64,000 bases of DNA, from positions 6,384,551 through 6,448,550 of the forward strand of contig OX465113.1 in the NCBI GenBank assembly GCA_949987565.1, written 5' to 3'. The DNA comes from Luidia sarsii. Lineage: Eukaryota > Echinodermata > Asteroidea > Paxillosida > Luidiidae. Of this stretch, positions 23,100 through 34,849 are shown one piece after another. Below the pieces are notes generated by a model. That model did not search any database, was not told the DNA's origin, and saw nothing but the letters and a program-made list of their open reading frames with translations. A program made the position numbers and the translations under genes. The stretch's first letter is position 1. Each line of letters opens with the position of its first letter.

Positions 23100-24410
23100 C
23101 ATTCACTGTACATGTACAGTATAATGTACTTTTTCACATGTACATGTACTGCACATCATGTTCAAGTACGTGCCACATGTACATGTACATGTATGGAGGT
23201 TTTTCAGTCACGTGGTTTTTAAATGTCCAATGAAAATACTCGATATTTGCATGCGCTTCCGCGGATTTGGACGGTTCTGTAGACATTCTGCCAATCAGCC
23301 TTTGGCTGTGAGGTGACGTCATGTGGAAAAACCTCTAGTACATGTAAGTACATGTACACGTGTACTGTACACTGCGACAAACAAGGGTATGCATTGCATA
23401 AAGCCATAAACCATGCATGGACCCTACTTTATGCACTGAAAAAATGACATTTTATACTGTAGTTTGATACAAACAGGACCTTCAAATGCAAAGAGAAACC
23501 TATAGGCCATTAACTTTTGAGAATCATGTTATTGTTAAGGCGGATTGCATGGTTGATAAGAAATCCCTCTACCTCCATGACCATGGTCAAATAGTCCCAC
23601 TGTACAAGTATATCCATACTTAACTCCAGTCCATGTACCACTATGGTGAGCCGCAAAAATATGTACATGTAGTAAACATATGGAGGAAGTTAGGTTGAGA
23701 GTCATCTTGGCCAATACTTTAGAAGCCTTCAATTTGAATTCCTTTACCAAAGTTTGCCCTTTTCCTCTCTTTTTTTGCTCTGTCCTTTATGAATTCTGTG
23801 CTTCTTCATTTATTGGTTTTCTATGTATTGTAGAACGTGGTCTAGAATATTCATGTAAGCCCCCCCCCCCACACACACACACATCAGACGCATATTTTGA
23901 TTGGCTATTACTATTGGCCCTAAAGTTCTCGCCATAAAGTTGTATACACGTACCGTGAAAAAAATGGAGGACGGTACTTCCACCCTCAACCGGTTGCGTA
24001 TTTTTTTCCTAGGGAGGTTAGGGGCCATTATTATCATAAAATTTGCGCGTTCAACCCCAACCGGTTCAATGGTTGAACCATGGTTAAAACATAGTTGAAC
24101 CATGGTTGAACCATCTCCAGGGTTCACTTCACGCCCCGTGTTCATCCCATGCCAATGCACCTTTTCTTTGCTGTTTTAATGTACGTACACATGATATGAA
24201 GGTAGCCTTCCGTCATGTAGGCCCTACAGTACATCCATGGTACGTCATACATGTGCTGCACATTACATAAAATAATAAACCTTTTTTTCCTGGTCCAGGT
24301 ACATGTGTACTGTTCATGTACATGTACATGTACATGTGTACATGTACATGTGCGCAGTGCAGGTACCGGTACATGTACATGTACGTGTACATGTCAGTAC
24401 ATGTATTGTG
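23100..24410. repeat. Gene-free stretch rich in TACATG hexamers
   Basis: TACATG/CATGTA runs occur at 23105-23200, 23338-23370 and 24296-24405. The stretch also includes an AC run near 23870 and a GGTTGAACCATGGTT inverted cluster at 24050-24115. The minus- and plus-strand ORFs here are made of these repeats. No gene is recognised. Confidence 0.7.
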
Positions 24411-24416
24411 GAGGGC

Positions 24417-25010
24417 CCAGTTTTCGACGGTACGCGTTTTCGACACTTGGCCTTCTAACTCACATCGCACGATGAAAACAACTCCCTATAACGATCTCAG
24501 ACTTCGTATCTTCCGGTTTGTTTCCTGCTCTTGTCCGTCACCGAAAATGTGGAAAGTAAAGGCTCTTCCGGTAGGCCAAACTTGTGTGATTCAAAAAGTT
24601 GCTCTTTTGGGGTCTATTTTCCTAGGTACAAAATTGGGAGTTGCTTCGTAGCTCCAGTTTTCTTTATTGTTGGTCCTAAAACAAAAATATCACGCAACTT
24701 CAAAATATCACGCAGTTCTGGGTAATAAATACTATGGAGACTTCTATTCTAAAGGGCGTCTGGTGCTTATATCTTAATTTTTATTTTTTATTATTTAAAG
24801 GTATAAAGTAAAATGGCATAAAAGGCTTTAAAAAAAGAAAGAATAAAAGGGCAGCGAGAGAAATTACCAAGAAGGAGGAAATGTGTCTCTTTAGTGACAT
24901 TGGGAAATGTCATAACTGAAGAAGCAATGAGAGAGGATTGTGGAGTTTTTTTAAACGTCACAGAAGAAGACATCAACCAGATGAAAAATACAACCCCACC
25001 AAAAGGGCAA
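24417..25010 (+). mobile_element. Long-arm element family B, partial copy
   Basis: It begins CCCAGTTTTCGACGGTACGC and follows the arm of 26795-27637 through the shared 60-codon frame starting ATG 24471 (MKTTPYNDLRLRI). It continues to AAACGTCACAGAAGAAGACA near 24985. It then diverges, so this is a single truncated arm. Confidence 0.8.
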
Positions 25011-25591
25011 AGAAAACAGAATCTGCTTCCATGGCTGAATTACAATTAGCTTGGACCAAGCCGAACAATCACATCCTGCCTTGATGTATCTTCTGATGTG
25101 GAAATTAACAAGGATGAGAAATGCTGCGTGTGTCACTCATAGATACCGCCCTACCGTATTTCACCTCTATGGTTTACTTCAAGATCCAAATTCAAAGAGT
25201 CAAGTTAAAGTTAGAAGATACATGTATCTTTCAGTTAAATGAACTTCTTTTCACATTTTAAGAAAATAATTCTAAATTTGAATTATTCATTATGGTAATT
25301 AAATTTATTTCCTTATTATTATGAGGACAGTTTTGATGATTTGGAAAAGGATGGGAAAGGAGAGGGTAGCATGAAGGGAAAGGAGTTGATAGGAGATAAA
25401 AAAAAAAAAGTCAATCCAACTTCCCCATCTCAAAGTGGCTCAGGGCAATGGGACAACATTAATGCAAACCAATAAGTATTTGATTGGTTTACATGGCGCG
25501 CGCTCCATAGACCTCGGGTAAAATCGCTGACCCAAATTGACAGCTTTATACGCAGAGCTAGCTAGCCAGGGAGGCGTAGCCGTATTTTCGC

Positions 25592-25869
25592 TAGTCTTGG
25601 TTCAAGATGTTGTTGGTTGAGATACTCTAACGCCCGACGCGCGGGGGCGCAATGGATACGTTTCCCCGAAAACGCACACACACGTACGCAGACCGGTCAA
25701 CACACGCGGCATACGTGCTCGCACAGGGATCCGCACACTCGTACGTGTTGACCGGCGTCTGTGTAGGTCCGTACGTGTGTTTGCGGATCATTCGGGGAAA
25801 CGTATTCATTGCGCCCTCGCGCGTCGGGCGTTAGAGTATCTCAACCAACAACGTCTTGAACCAAGACTA
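25592..25869. mobile_element. 278-bp hairpin MITE (family F), copy 1
   Basis: Long imperfect inverted repeat starting TAGTCTTGGTTCAAGA and ending TCTTGAACCAAGACTA, continuing through GAGATACTCTAACGCCCGAC. Direct repeat TTTTCGC lies on both sides (25585-25591 and 25870-25876), or 8 bp if the shared A is counted. The interior is rich in CG and ACGTAC. The size suggests a hAT-type MITE. Second copy at 39420-39664. Confidence 0.82.
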
Positions 25870-26184
25870 TTTTCGCATGCATACCGTACATGTACATGTA
25901 CATTATTAATAAAATTATAATACTAGGTAGGTACACATGTGTTGCCCGGTCAATCGTCTTGGTGGCAATGCAATAGTAAGTAGTTAATACAGTAACTAGT
26001 AAGTTGCTCCACCGGCCCATGTTCATTGCTCTCAAAATTGGGTAAGTCCGTCGATTTGATAAGTAAATAAAGTATGCAAAACATCGGAAGCTTCATTTGT
26101 GTTAATCTCCCTGTTCTTTTTTTCCATTTCAACCATTTTGACTTTTGTTACATCATTATTTAGCATGAATTTATGTAGTCCGAG

Positions 26185-26388
26185 TAGTCCGAGTAACTTG
26201 GACCATGGAGGCCCTCCTCTACCTCCATGCTTGGACCATTACAATACAATCGCCCTTTTAAAAAAAAATTGAGGGAGTCGGGCGATACTACTACTACTAC
26301 TACTACTGAGTACTAGTACTGAGTAAGTAATTAATAGTATCACCCGACGCCCTCAAAATAAAAAAAAATGTAAGGTTACTCGGACTAG
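26185..26388. mobile_element. Family G hairpin element, copy 1
   Basis: TAGTCCGAGTAACTTGGACC at the left and GGTTACTCGGACTA at the right, with TTACAATCGCCC/GTCGGGCGAT subterminal parts and a CTA microsatellite in the middle. Confidence 0.7.
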
Positions 26389-26488
26389 TATTTATGTTGG
26401 GTGGGTGGGTTTCTTTGTGCAATAACTGCGCTATAATTTAATAATGTCACGCGCGCACAATATTTAATTTGAATGGCCTATGCTACAT

Positions 26489-26584
26489 TAGTCCGAGTAA
26501 CTTGGACCTTTACAATCGCCCTATCGCCCGACCCCTCAATTTTTTTTAAAAGGGCGATTGTAGGGGTCCAAGTTTCTCGGACTA
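26489..26584. mobile_element. Family G hairpin element, copy 2 (96 bp)
   Basis: Left TAGTCCGAGTAACTTGGACC then TTTACAATCGCCCT. Right AGGGCGATTGTAGGGGTCCA then AGTTTCTCGGACTA. The arms are about 35 bp and nearly the whole element folds. Half-copies follow at 26607-26660 and 29460-29504. Confidence 0.82.
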
Positions 26585-26689
26585 GTGGCTAGTGCTACAT
26601 GTGCTACTACTTGGACCCGACAAGTCACCCTTTTTTTATTGAATTTTGAAATTTTTAGTCACCCGAATCTCAAAATTTCATGTACGTAC

Positions 26690-26795
26690 TACTTTACTAG
26701 CACTACTTTGTACTACTAACTACTTACTTAACTAGTACTAGTACTACTACTACTAGTAGTACTAGTACTAGTAGTACTACTACTTATACTAGTAT
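26690..26795. repeat. CTA/TAG microsatellite
   Basis: ACTAGTACTAGTAGTAC-type array beside a family B element. Similar arrays flank almost every family B, C and G element in this region. Confidence 0.85.
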
Positions 26796-29166
26796 CGTGG
26801 GAACCCCCGTTTTCGACGCTACACGTTTTCGACGCTTAGCCTTCTAACTCACATCGCACTATGAAAACAACTCCGTATAACGATCTCAGACTTCGTATCT
26901 TACAGTTGGTTTCCTGCTCTTGTCCGTCACCGAAAATGTGGAAAGTTAAGGCTTTTCCAGTAGGCCAAACTCATGTTATTCAAAAAGTTGCTCTTTTGGG
27001 GTCTATTTTCCTAGGTACAAAATTGGCAGTTGCTTCGAAGCTCCAGTTTTCTTTATTGTTGGTCCTAAAAAAAATCTGAGTGTACCATAACAAACCCCAA
27101 CATCCGTAGAAAAAAAATATACCACGCAACTTGAGGCAGTCCGTTCTGGGTAAAAACTATGGAGGCTCCTATAGAGCGTCTCGCTTATATAATTTTTTAA
27201 ATATTTTTTTTATTGTTATTTAAAGACAAAAAGTAACATGGCCCAATAGGCTTTTAAAAAAAATGAAAAAAATAAAAGGGCAGCGAGAGAAAGTACCAAG
27301 AAGGAGGAAATGTGTCTCTGCATGGAGTGACATTGGGAAAGGTCATAACTGAAGAAGCAGTGAGAAAGAGGATTGTGGAGTTTTTTTTAAACGTCACAAA
27401 AGAAGACATTAACAAGACCAATACGTTTTAAGCATAAATTATGAATGATTTGAGGAAAGTGTTAGAAGCAGTGTGGAAAAACAAAAACAAAGATGAATAC
27501 AAAAAAATAATACAGGGAAGAATTTTACAGTGCCACACAGCATTTTGAGTTATTTTAAGAATTTATTTTGCGTTTGGCTGACTGGGACACCTTACTAAAC
27601 ACCATTGACGAAAATAGGTGACGATGCTTACTGCGCGGTGCGCCGCGGACGTCAACAAAACCGGGTAATCTTACGGAAGTGACAGGCTTGATCAACCTTC
27701 TCTATGATTATTCTAATAGTCTGTGGTGTGGACAAAGTGACTGGGACCTCTTTTAGTGTGATACTTTCGTCCACATTGTTCAGTTTGAAGAAAAGTCCTT
27801 ATATCGTCGAAAACCGGTTATTGGAGGATACTACTGAAAAGTACAGTACTTACTAGTACTGTTATGTACTACTTAGTATTACTACTAGTACTACTGTCGA
27901 GCGCAAAACTTGGATTTTGTGCAAACCCTCGGATTTTCCTTTAATATCTTCGCTCGTGTCAAGTTTGCTCAAGAGCAATTAGCGCAGGATCAGAACAATT
28001 AAGTTGCGCGCTGTAAATGTGCCGCATGCTCAACTTTGACATGAACTGTACGACAGAAATTGCAGTGACACACATGTTGGTGTATGTGCCAAAGCGCCAT
28101 GCTAACTTCAGTACTTGTTTTCAGCTCAAGGGGAAAAAAGGAAGAATATTTGCGTTCATTAACAAACCATGTAGCTTCGAGCAAGGAGCCAGGTTTGAGC
28201 GTGTAGCTTCAAGCAAGGAGCCTGGTTTGCGCTTGAGGTCACCAGCACAAACCTAAGCATGTGGGTTTGTGCGTGGGGGTCGCCAGCCGGGTTTGCATGC
28301 CGGGGTTGCACAGTAAGCATCATCACCTACATGTATTTTCGACGGTAGGGTTTAGTAAGGTGTCCCAGTGCAGCCAAACGCAATTTTTTTTTTTAATATT
28401 TACTCAAAATGCTGTGTGGCACTAAAATTCTGCCCTGTACGCTGTATGTTTTTTTGTTGTTCATCTTTGTTTTGTTTTTTTCGACACTGCTTCTAACACT
28501 TTCCTCAAATCATTCATAATTTACGCTTAAAACTTATTGGTCTGGTTTATGTCTTATTCTGTGACGTTTAAAAAAACTCCACAATCCTCATTCTCACTGC
28601 TTCTTCAGTTATGACCTTTCCTAATGTCACTCAAGAGACACATTTCCTCCTTCTTGGTACTTTCTTTAGCTGCCCTTTTTAATTTTAATTTTTATTTTTA
28701 TAAAAGCCTATTAGGCCATGTTATTTTATGTCTTTAAATAATAATAAAAAAAATATTCAAAAAATATATAAGTGAGACGCCCTTTAGGAGCCTCCATAGT
28801 TTTTACCCAGAACGGGCTGCCTCAAGTTGCGCGATTTTTTTTTTTTCTACATATGTTGGGGTTTGTTATGGTACACTCAGATTTTTTTTAGGACCAACAA
28901 TAAAGAAAACTGAAGCTATGAAGCAACTGCCAATTTTGTACCTAGGAAAATAGACCCCAAAAGAGCAACTTTTTGAATCACACAAGTTTGGCCTACTGGA
29001 AGAGCCTTAACTTTCCACATTTTCGGTGACGGACAAAGAGCAGGAAACAAACCGGAAGATACGAAGGCTGAGATTGTTATACGGAGTTGTTTTCATCGTG
29101 CGATGTGAGTTAGAAGGCCAAGCGTTGAAAACGCATACCGTCGAAAACTGGGGTTCCCACGATACT
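26795..29166. mobile_element. Family B palindromic element with arms of about 0.85 kb
   Basis: The arms 26795-27637 (+) and 28297-29166 (-) are near-identical inverted copies, each starting ATCGTGGGAACCCC followed by GTTTTCGACG. The arms carry a short frame MKTTPYN(D/N)L and a second coding-like segment (VITEEAVRKRIVEFFLNVT). The left arm continues to 27850 with a frame (VDKVTGTSFSVILSSTL) shared with the right edge of the window. The centre holds TAG repeat and a family C fragment. It is probably a decayed DNA transposon with very long terminal inverted repeats. The superfamily is unknown. Confidence 0.75.
27893..28296 (+). mobile_element. Family C end fragment inside the family B centre
   Basis: It begins TGTCGAGCGCAAAACTTGGA and matches, inverted, the right end of the element at 29895-33115 over about 230 bp (to CTTGTTTTCAGCTCA). 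A GTAGCTTC(G/A)AGCAAGGAGCC repeat follows at 28170-28225. Confidence 0.7.
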
Positions 29167-29640
29167 AGTAGTACTTATTAGGTGAGCCTAATATAGTAAT
29201 TCCTCCTTGGACCTTGGTACTAAGTACAGTAGTCCTCCATGAGCAGTAGCAGTAGTACATGTAGCAGTAGCACTGTACTGAGTACTCTGTTGCTGTACTC
29301 CAGGCAGTAGATACAGTTTTTACATGTACATGTACATGTTATCAGACAAGTCGCCTCTGAGACAAACCGACCCACACATCAGACAGGTCGACCCATAGTA
29401 ACGGTCGTCCGGCGACTTGTCTCAGAGGCGAGTTGTTCGTCCGGCGACTTGTCTAATCCCAGTAAAAAAGGGCGATTGTAAGGTTCCAAGTTACTCGAAC
29501 TACATGTAGTACATGACAATGTACCATGGAGTTCCTTCCTCCATGGCTGTACTGTATACTGCAGTACTACACTAGTAGTAGTAGTACTAGTACTTTAGTA
29601 GAAGTACTAGTAGTACGCAGTACATGTACAAGTATACGTA

Positions 29641-29740
29641 TAGTCTGAGTAACTTGGACCAACAAGTCACACTTTTTTTTATAGAAATTTGGAATTTGGA
29701 TAAAAAAGGGTGACTTGTCAGGTCCAAGTTACTCGGACTA
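29641..29740. mobile_element. Family G hairpin element, copy 3 (100 bp)
   Basis: TAGTCTGAGTAACTTGGACC with ACAAGTCACAC, and the right arm GGGTGACTTGTCAGGTCCAA ending in TTACTCGGACTA. It has the ACAAGTCACCC version of the subterminal repeat, unlike the TTACAATCGCCC version at 26489. Confidence 0.82.
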
Positions 29741-29999
29741 ATAATGAAGATGTAGTGATGTTCAGTACTCAGTAGTGACTACCCGGTATATATACTAATT
29801 GTTTTGTATACTTACTGTGTACATGTACATGTACTCTGTAGTACCATGGTAGTACTACTACTGTACTAGGGTACTACTACTAGTGACTAGTGAGTAGTGT
29901 CAAGTGCAAATCTGGGATCTTGCGCAAACCTCAGATTGACGCAGTGAGTGCCAACCTTGTGGACCAAATTGAGTTTGCGTGCGCATGCGTAGGTTTGCG

Positions 30000-31900
30000 C
30001 TGCGACCTCACTCGCAAACCTGGCTCCTTGGCATTGCTAACATGTACTACGGGTTCGATAGTGAACACAAACTACAGGTATTCTTCCTTTTTTCCCCCTT
30101 TGTCAGTTAGTGTTTTTAATTTAATAGTCTCTTATATTTAGTTTTTCAAAAATCCTTGCGTCGACTTACTCTCATTAATTTATATCTCAAATTATTCTAT
30201 ATAAATGAGAAAAGAAACATTTATTTATTTATTTTTTAAATTAATCTGTTAAGTGTTAGTTCTCGAGAAGACCATGCAGAAGGTGAAAAGGTGGGGGTCA
30301 ATGGATTTGGCTGAAATGTGCTGTGTGCTGGGGTCACAGGTAGCCTTGAAGTTTGAGCAATCAGACCTTGTGAAATGGGAAAATGGTCAAATATGTACTT
30401 TTTCAGTAAAAAAAGGGCAATTTTGATGATTTTGTGCAACAAAACTTAAAATGCTTGCTATTTGATAGTGGAAAGAAGTAGAGCATTGAAACTTGCAGGG
30501 TGTGGAGGTTGTATCCTGTCCTAAGCCCAACATCCAAACTGAAGGAAAAAAATATATTGAATATTCAGAGAGAGGCCTTTACTTAGGGGTACATGTACCC
30601 CCAAATTTGCGGTGTAGATACGGCTTTCTTTGGATTGCTGTAGTGTCATTAGTGCAGGTCCCTGAACAATGAAACTCTGACAAAAGACGGTCCTTATCAT
30701 GGTCTTTTGGAAGCATCAATAGATTATTTGTCACTGTCAGCTGTATTTAATATGGACAAAGTTTGCAGTAGCCGGCTTTAGCCACTTAAAACCACTTTTT
30801 GCATATTAAGCCTTCTATCAGTCAAAACTGGTACCGGTTTTGATTTTGATTGCCCGTTTTCCACGGCAGTCTTGACTTGATGTACATGTAAGTATTGCAA
30901 AGAAAGAAAACCTGTATTTACCTAAAATTATAAAGAAATGGTTGTCCTTCAGTTGTATTATTCAGTTATTATGGTGAAAATAACTAATTTCCTCATGATG
31001 GAAAGTACCTTAATACTAAGAGTTCGGCTTTTATAATTTGTGAGTAAAGTACCCTGCAAATACCACAAAAATAGTGAAACATCTCGTATTTATAACCCTT
31101 GCCATAAGCTTTTCTGATTGGTATGGGTCCCATAGGTACATATCAGTGCAAGCCTTTGGGCGTATTAAGTTGTTACATGTAGGTCTTCTATTGTCTACAA
31201 ATTTCAATATTGCATACATTTACATGACTTGTACAAGTATTAAAAGCAAGTGAGTACATGCACACTTTTGCAAGCAAACAATTGATAAAAAAGGGGGGAT
31301 AATAGAGCTGAATCCCATTGCAAGGAAAAGGCAAGATTTTAGCTAATGGTTTTTGTTCTGTAATGTTCAGGTCAAAGAAATGCGGTCAATATAATTATAT
31401 AATATTTGTTATGTATTCTCATTGATCCATGTGTCATTTGAAACCTTTCCGGAAAATACAGGAAGTAGACACTGTTTCTCAACATACATTGTCATATACC
31501 ACAAGAAGTCAAGAACCCTATAAAAAAGCTTTTAAAAATGTGGGTGATTCCTTGTAGACAAAACCCTGTCCACAACGACACGCCTCGTTTGGGAGGCAGG
31601 TTGGGAAAGATTAGTTTGGGAATAACACTTTATACAAAATAAATACATTGTAAATGAAAATGACATCAAGCTACAGTATACTGCCTCATACATGTAGTTC
31701 ACACTGCTTCTGTACAGTACACCATCATCATCTTTTGACCAATTCCACAGCATTATCCTTCACATCAGCCCAGTCCTCGGATGGTAATGCCCCTGATTTG
31801 TGTAAGACAGCAAGGCGTGAAAAAAATAAATGGCTACGCGTTGGCTGTCAAGCATTCATCTTTCTCCAAATGTTTCTCCAAACGACTTTCCAAACGTTTC
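30000..31900. other. Interior of family C element, nothing recognised
   Basis: About 1.9 kb of A/T-rich DNA with only short unsupported ORFs on either strand. I recognise no domain, tRNA-like box or tandem repeat of note. Confidence 0.5.
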
Positions 31901-31921
31901 TACACAGTCTCTGGGCTTTCC

Positions 31922-32093
31922 TTACATGTACTTCCCTGTATTGGCACGAACCATAGACTGGGCAAGCAAGAAATCCTTCTCTTGCTGTGAAAACCTCTTT
32001 CTGGCCTTGGACAATTTGCGGGCCCATCCAGCATGGAGTGCCTGAGACGTGGGGGCTAAAGCTGCTTCTGAAGTTACAATCACACCACCTTTG
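31922..32093 (-). pseudogene. Decayed element-borne protein segment
   Basis: One minus-strand frame reads VTSEAALAP, then GWARKLSKARKRFS, then KDFLLAQSMVRANTGK before a stop. The pattern GWA...RFS..QK..L......TG resembles, from memory, the C-terminal part of an uncharacterised protein common in marine invertebrate genomes. Stops and frame changes on both sides show it is broken. A 103-codon ORF in another frame (31848-32159) is its shadow. Function unknown. Confidence 0.35.
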
Positions 32094-33115
32094 CTGCAAT
32101 GAATGTATCAGTTTCCATTTCCCCAATCTTTGCAGCCCATTGACATGTAATCTGGTCAAACCGAGATTCCTTGAGGGGACGAAGCATAATACATGTATGC
32201 TGTCCTGCTGTCAAAAGTTTTCACACAGTTTGATTCTGTGCAGAACTGAACATCTTCCCTCTGTTGGCCAATGGTTTTTTCCCAACAGTGTAATTGGTGG
32301 CAATCAGTTGCTTGATCAGTTTTGTATGTAGATGAAATTGCTCGCCAATGTTTTACGCAAGCCAGGAGCGCACACCACCTTCCTCGAAGCTGAAGTTGGC
32401 ATAGGCCTATAGGCCTAGTTGGTAATACCTGGCCATTTCAGAGATTCATGTGAGGAAGGCATGTCACCAATCTTCAAAACAGGGGCATAACATCCTCTCA
32501 CAGTACACCACCGTACGACTCTAAGCACTTCGTTTTGAGAGTTGCCAAACAAAAGTGCGAAGAGCTGACAATTATTTTATTTCTTAGTATTATAGTCGGA
32601 TATCTTAACCCTATTTTGACCACGTTTGGTAACTGTCAGCCCTGCACTAATTAAGTGATGGTCTGGCGCGTAAATTACTTTATTTTCTCAAAGGAGCTGA
32701 TTTGTGTATTTCCAAAGCCTAGATATCTTCTGTGAATGATTGCATATCAATGCATTTTATTTCATCGTCTAGGAGAGATTGAGCTCTTTCGTTTGATATA
32801 ACTTGAGAATTTTGTGTATTTCGGGAGTAATTTTCTTCATCTTTTCATTCAAGGTGATTATCTAATTTCAAACATACAGTTCACGTCATGCCAAGCCATG
32901 AGCTGAAAACAAGCACTGCAGTAGCGTGACACTTTATGACATGTGTTTCACTGCAATTTCTGTAAGTACAGTTCATATCAAAGTCGAGCGTGCGGCACAT
33001 TACAGCACACAACTTGCTTTTACTGATTGCTCCTGCGCAAATTTGGCATGCGTCGCGCATGCCAATAGGGAAAATCTGAGGTTTGCACAAGATCCCAGGT
33101 TTGCGCTTGACACTA

Positions 33116-33678
33116 GTAAGTAGTACTTGTAGTAGGTCTAGTACTAGTAGTAGTAGTTAGTAGTATTGTAACTCTAGTACTAGTAGTAACTCAGTAGTAT
33201 TACTACTACGAGTACTAGAACAAGTAATAGTACTACTTTAGTAGTACTACTGTACATGTACATGTACATAGTTCTAGTACTACAGTAGTACTAGTACTAG
33301 ACCCTTACAATCGCCCTTTTGAAAAACATTTGAGGACCCCTCAACAAAAATTACAGGGGCGATTGTAACTTGTAAGGGTCCAGTTACTTGGACTACTGAA
33401 ATGCTAGTAGTACCATGGTAGAAAATTAACTACTTACATGTGTACTTACAAGTCATGCAAGTAGTACAATGTACGTGTAGTCGTGTACGTGTACTAGTAC
33501 TCAGTAGTAGTAGTAGACTAGTACTTAGTAGTAGTAGTAGAGTAGTACTAGTAGTACATGTAGTTGTACTTGTAGTAGTAGTAGTAGTAGTAGTACATGT
33601 AGTAGTAGTAGTAGTAGTAGTAGTACATGTAGTAGACTAGTACTTAGTAGTAGTAGTAGAGTAGTAGTACATGTAGTT

Positions 33679-33738
<60 letters not shown>

Positions 33739-33777
33739 CATGTAGTAGTAGTAGTACATGTAGTAGTAGTAGTACAT

Positions 33778-33822
<45 letters not shown>

Positions 33823-33855
33823 CATGTAGTAGTAGTAGTAGTAGTAGTAGTCCGA
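33116..33855. repeat. TAG/CTA microsatellite with embedded TACATG
   Basis: Long TAG arrays occur at 33116-33300 and 33485-33855. ACATG interruptions recur every 15-70 bp in the second block. The Tyr/Thr-only frames of 115 and 119 codons on the minus strand are products of this array. Confidence 0.92.
33299..33394. mobile_element. Family G hairpin element, copy 4
   Basis: TAGACCCTTACAATCGCCCT at the left and GGGCGATTGTAACTTGTAAG, then TTACTTGGACTA, at the right. The left terminal part is eroded. A further half-copy begins at 33848. Confidence 0.65.
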
Positions 33856-33899
33856 GTAACTTGTACCCTTACAATCACTTTCAAGTTGGGCGATAGGGG

Positions 33900-34393
33900 T
33901 TTTCACACTAGACAAAATCCCCGGGGATTTCTCAAAAATTCCCCGGGAAATTTGGTCAGTCTGTTCACAGTTCACACTACCCAAGAAATTCCTGTGGAAA
34001 GAACCTTTTTTTTGGAACAGTACAGCATTGAATGCTGCATTTTTGCGAAACAGATTTTCTCGAGACTCGGTTGGTGGATTGAGCTGAAATATTTTTTACC
34101 AGTGTGCTATTTCATGCATCTACATGTATGTTGGATCAGACAACATATGGATGTTATTCTTTGACCTCGACCAATGTTGTGAGAATCACAGATTTCAATA
34201 CTGGTCATTTGTTTTACTCACTTTTGGGGAAAAGGGAGAAATTTCCCCACAGTTGATCGGGAAGATTCTCTCCCATCTGATGACGTCATCTGTATTTCAA
34301 ACTCAAACGCAAACTCAAGTTGGTCCGCGAGGTTGGCGCTCAATGCATCAATCCGAGGTTTGCGCAAGAACCCATGTTTGCGCTTGACACTAC
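33900..34393 (-). repeat. Family E plus family C end, antisense
   Basis: 34150-34270 matches, in reverse, the segment at 53440-53600 (GATTCTCAC, GAGTAAAACC, TTTCCCC). The piece 34325-34393 ends TTTGCGCTTGACACTACTA, a family C terminus of the type at 29895. Confidence 0.6.
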
Positions 34394-34579
34394 TACTAGG
34401 TCTAGTAGCCCTACATTGTGTACATGATATACTGTACATGTACATGTACATGTATTGTAGTACACGTAGGCCTAGTACCACAGTACTTTTTGTCATACTG
34501 TACATAGTAAGTACAACATGTACATGTAGTTATTACTAGGCCCTACTGTAAATTACTAGGTATTAAACTAAAATCTTTC

Positions 34580-34720
34580 CTCACTGTGTGCCGGATGAAA
34601 AAATACAGGCAGCTCAGGCGGGATTCGAACCCACGACTCCTGCTTTCTAGTGCAGACATCTCACCCTTAACTTCATGTACCACCGAGCTGGTCTTTAAAG
34701 TTTGTCATGGATTCAAAAGC
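34580..34720 (-). repeat. tRNA-derived repeat (family T), antisense
   Basis: On the minus strand, GACCAGCTCGGTGGTACA (A-box-like) leads to GTGGGTTCGAATCCCGCC (a perfect B box) about 55 bp later. It could be a tRNA pseudogene, but two related plus-strand copies at 36305 and 36588 favour a SINE. Confidence 0.6.
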
Positions 34721-34849
34721 CGAACGCTGAGTATCAGCACCTCCTTGGTACCAAATCTTGCTGAAGCTAACAAACCTACTTTTTATTTAAAAAAAAAAAT
34801 CAAACAAATGTGGCACTATTTTGCTATGGAAGTGGGGGATTTGAATTGA

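Larger units (their letters stand above)
29895..33115. mobile_element. Family C element, 3.2 kb with inverted ends of about 45 bp
   Basis: Left TAGTGTCAAGTGCAAATCTG continues GGATCTTGCGCAAACCTCAG. The right end, reverse-complemented, reads TAGTGTCAAGCGCAAACCTG and continues GGATCTTGTGCAAACCTCAG. The inner parts next to each end differ, so the ends are asymmetric. Two more ends lie at 27893 and 34393. The interior has only decayed coding sequence (31922-32093). TAG/CTA arrays flank both sides. No clear target duplication is seen. Confidence 0.72.

Noticed and set aside
33440..33984. Tyr- or Thr-rich ORFs of 115-119 codons
   Set aside because: Translation of TAG/CTA repeats. The composition is only that of the array.
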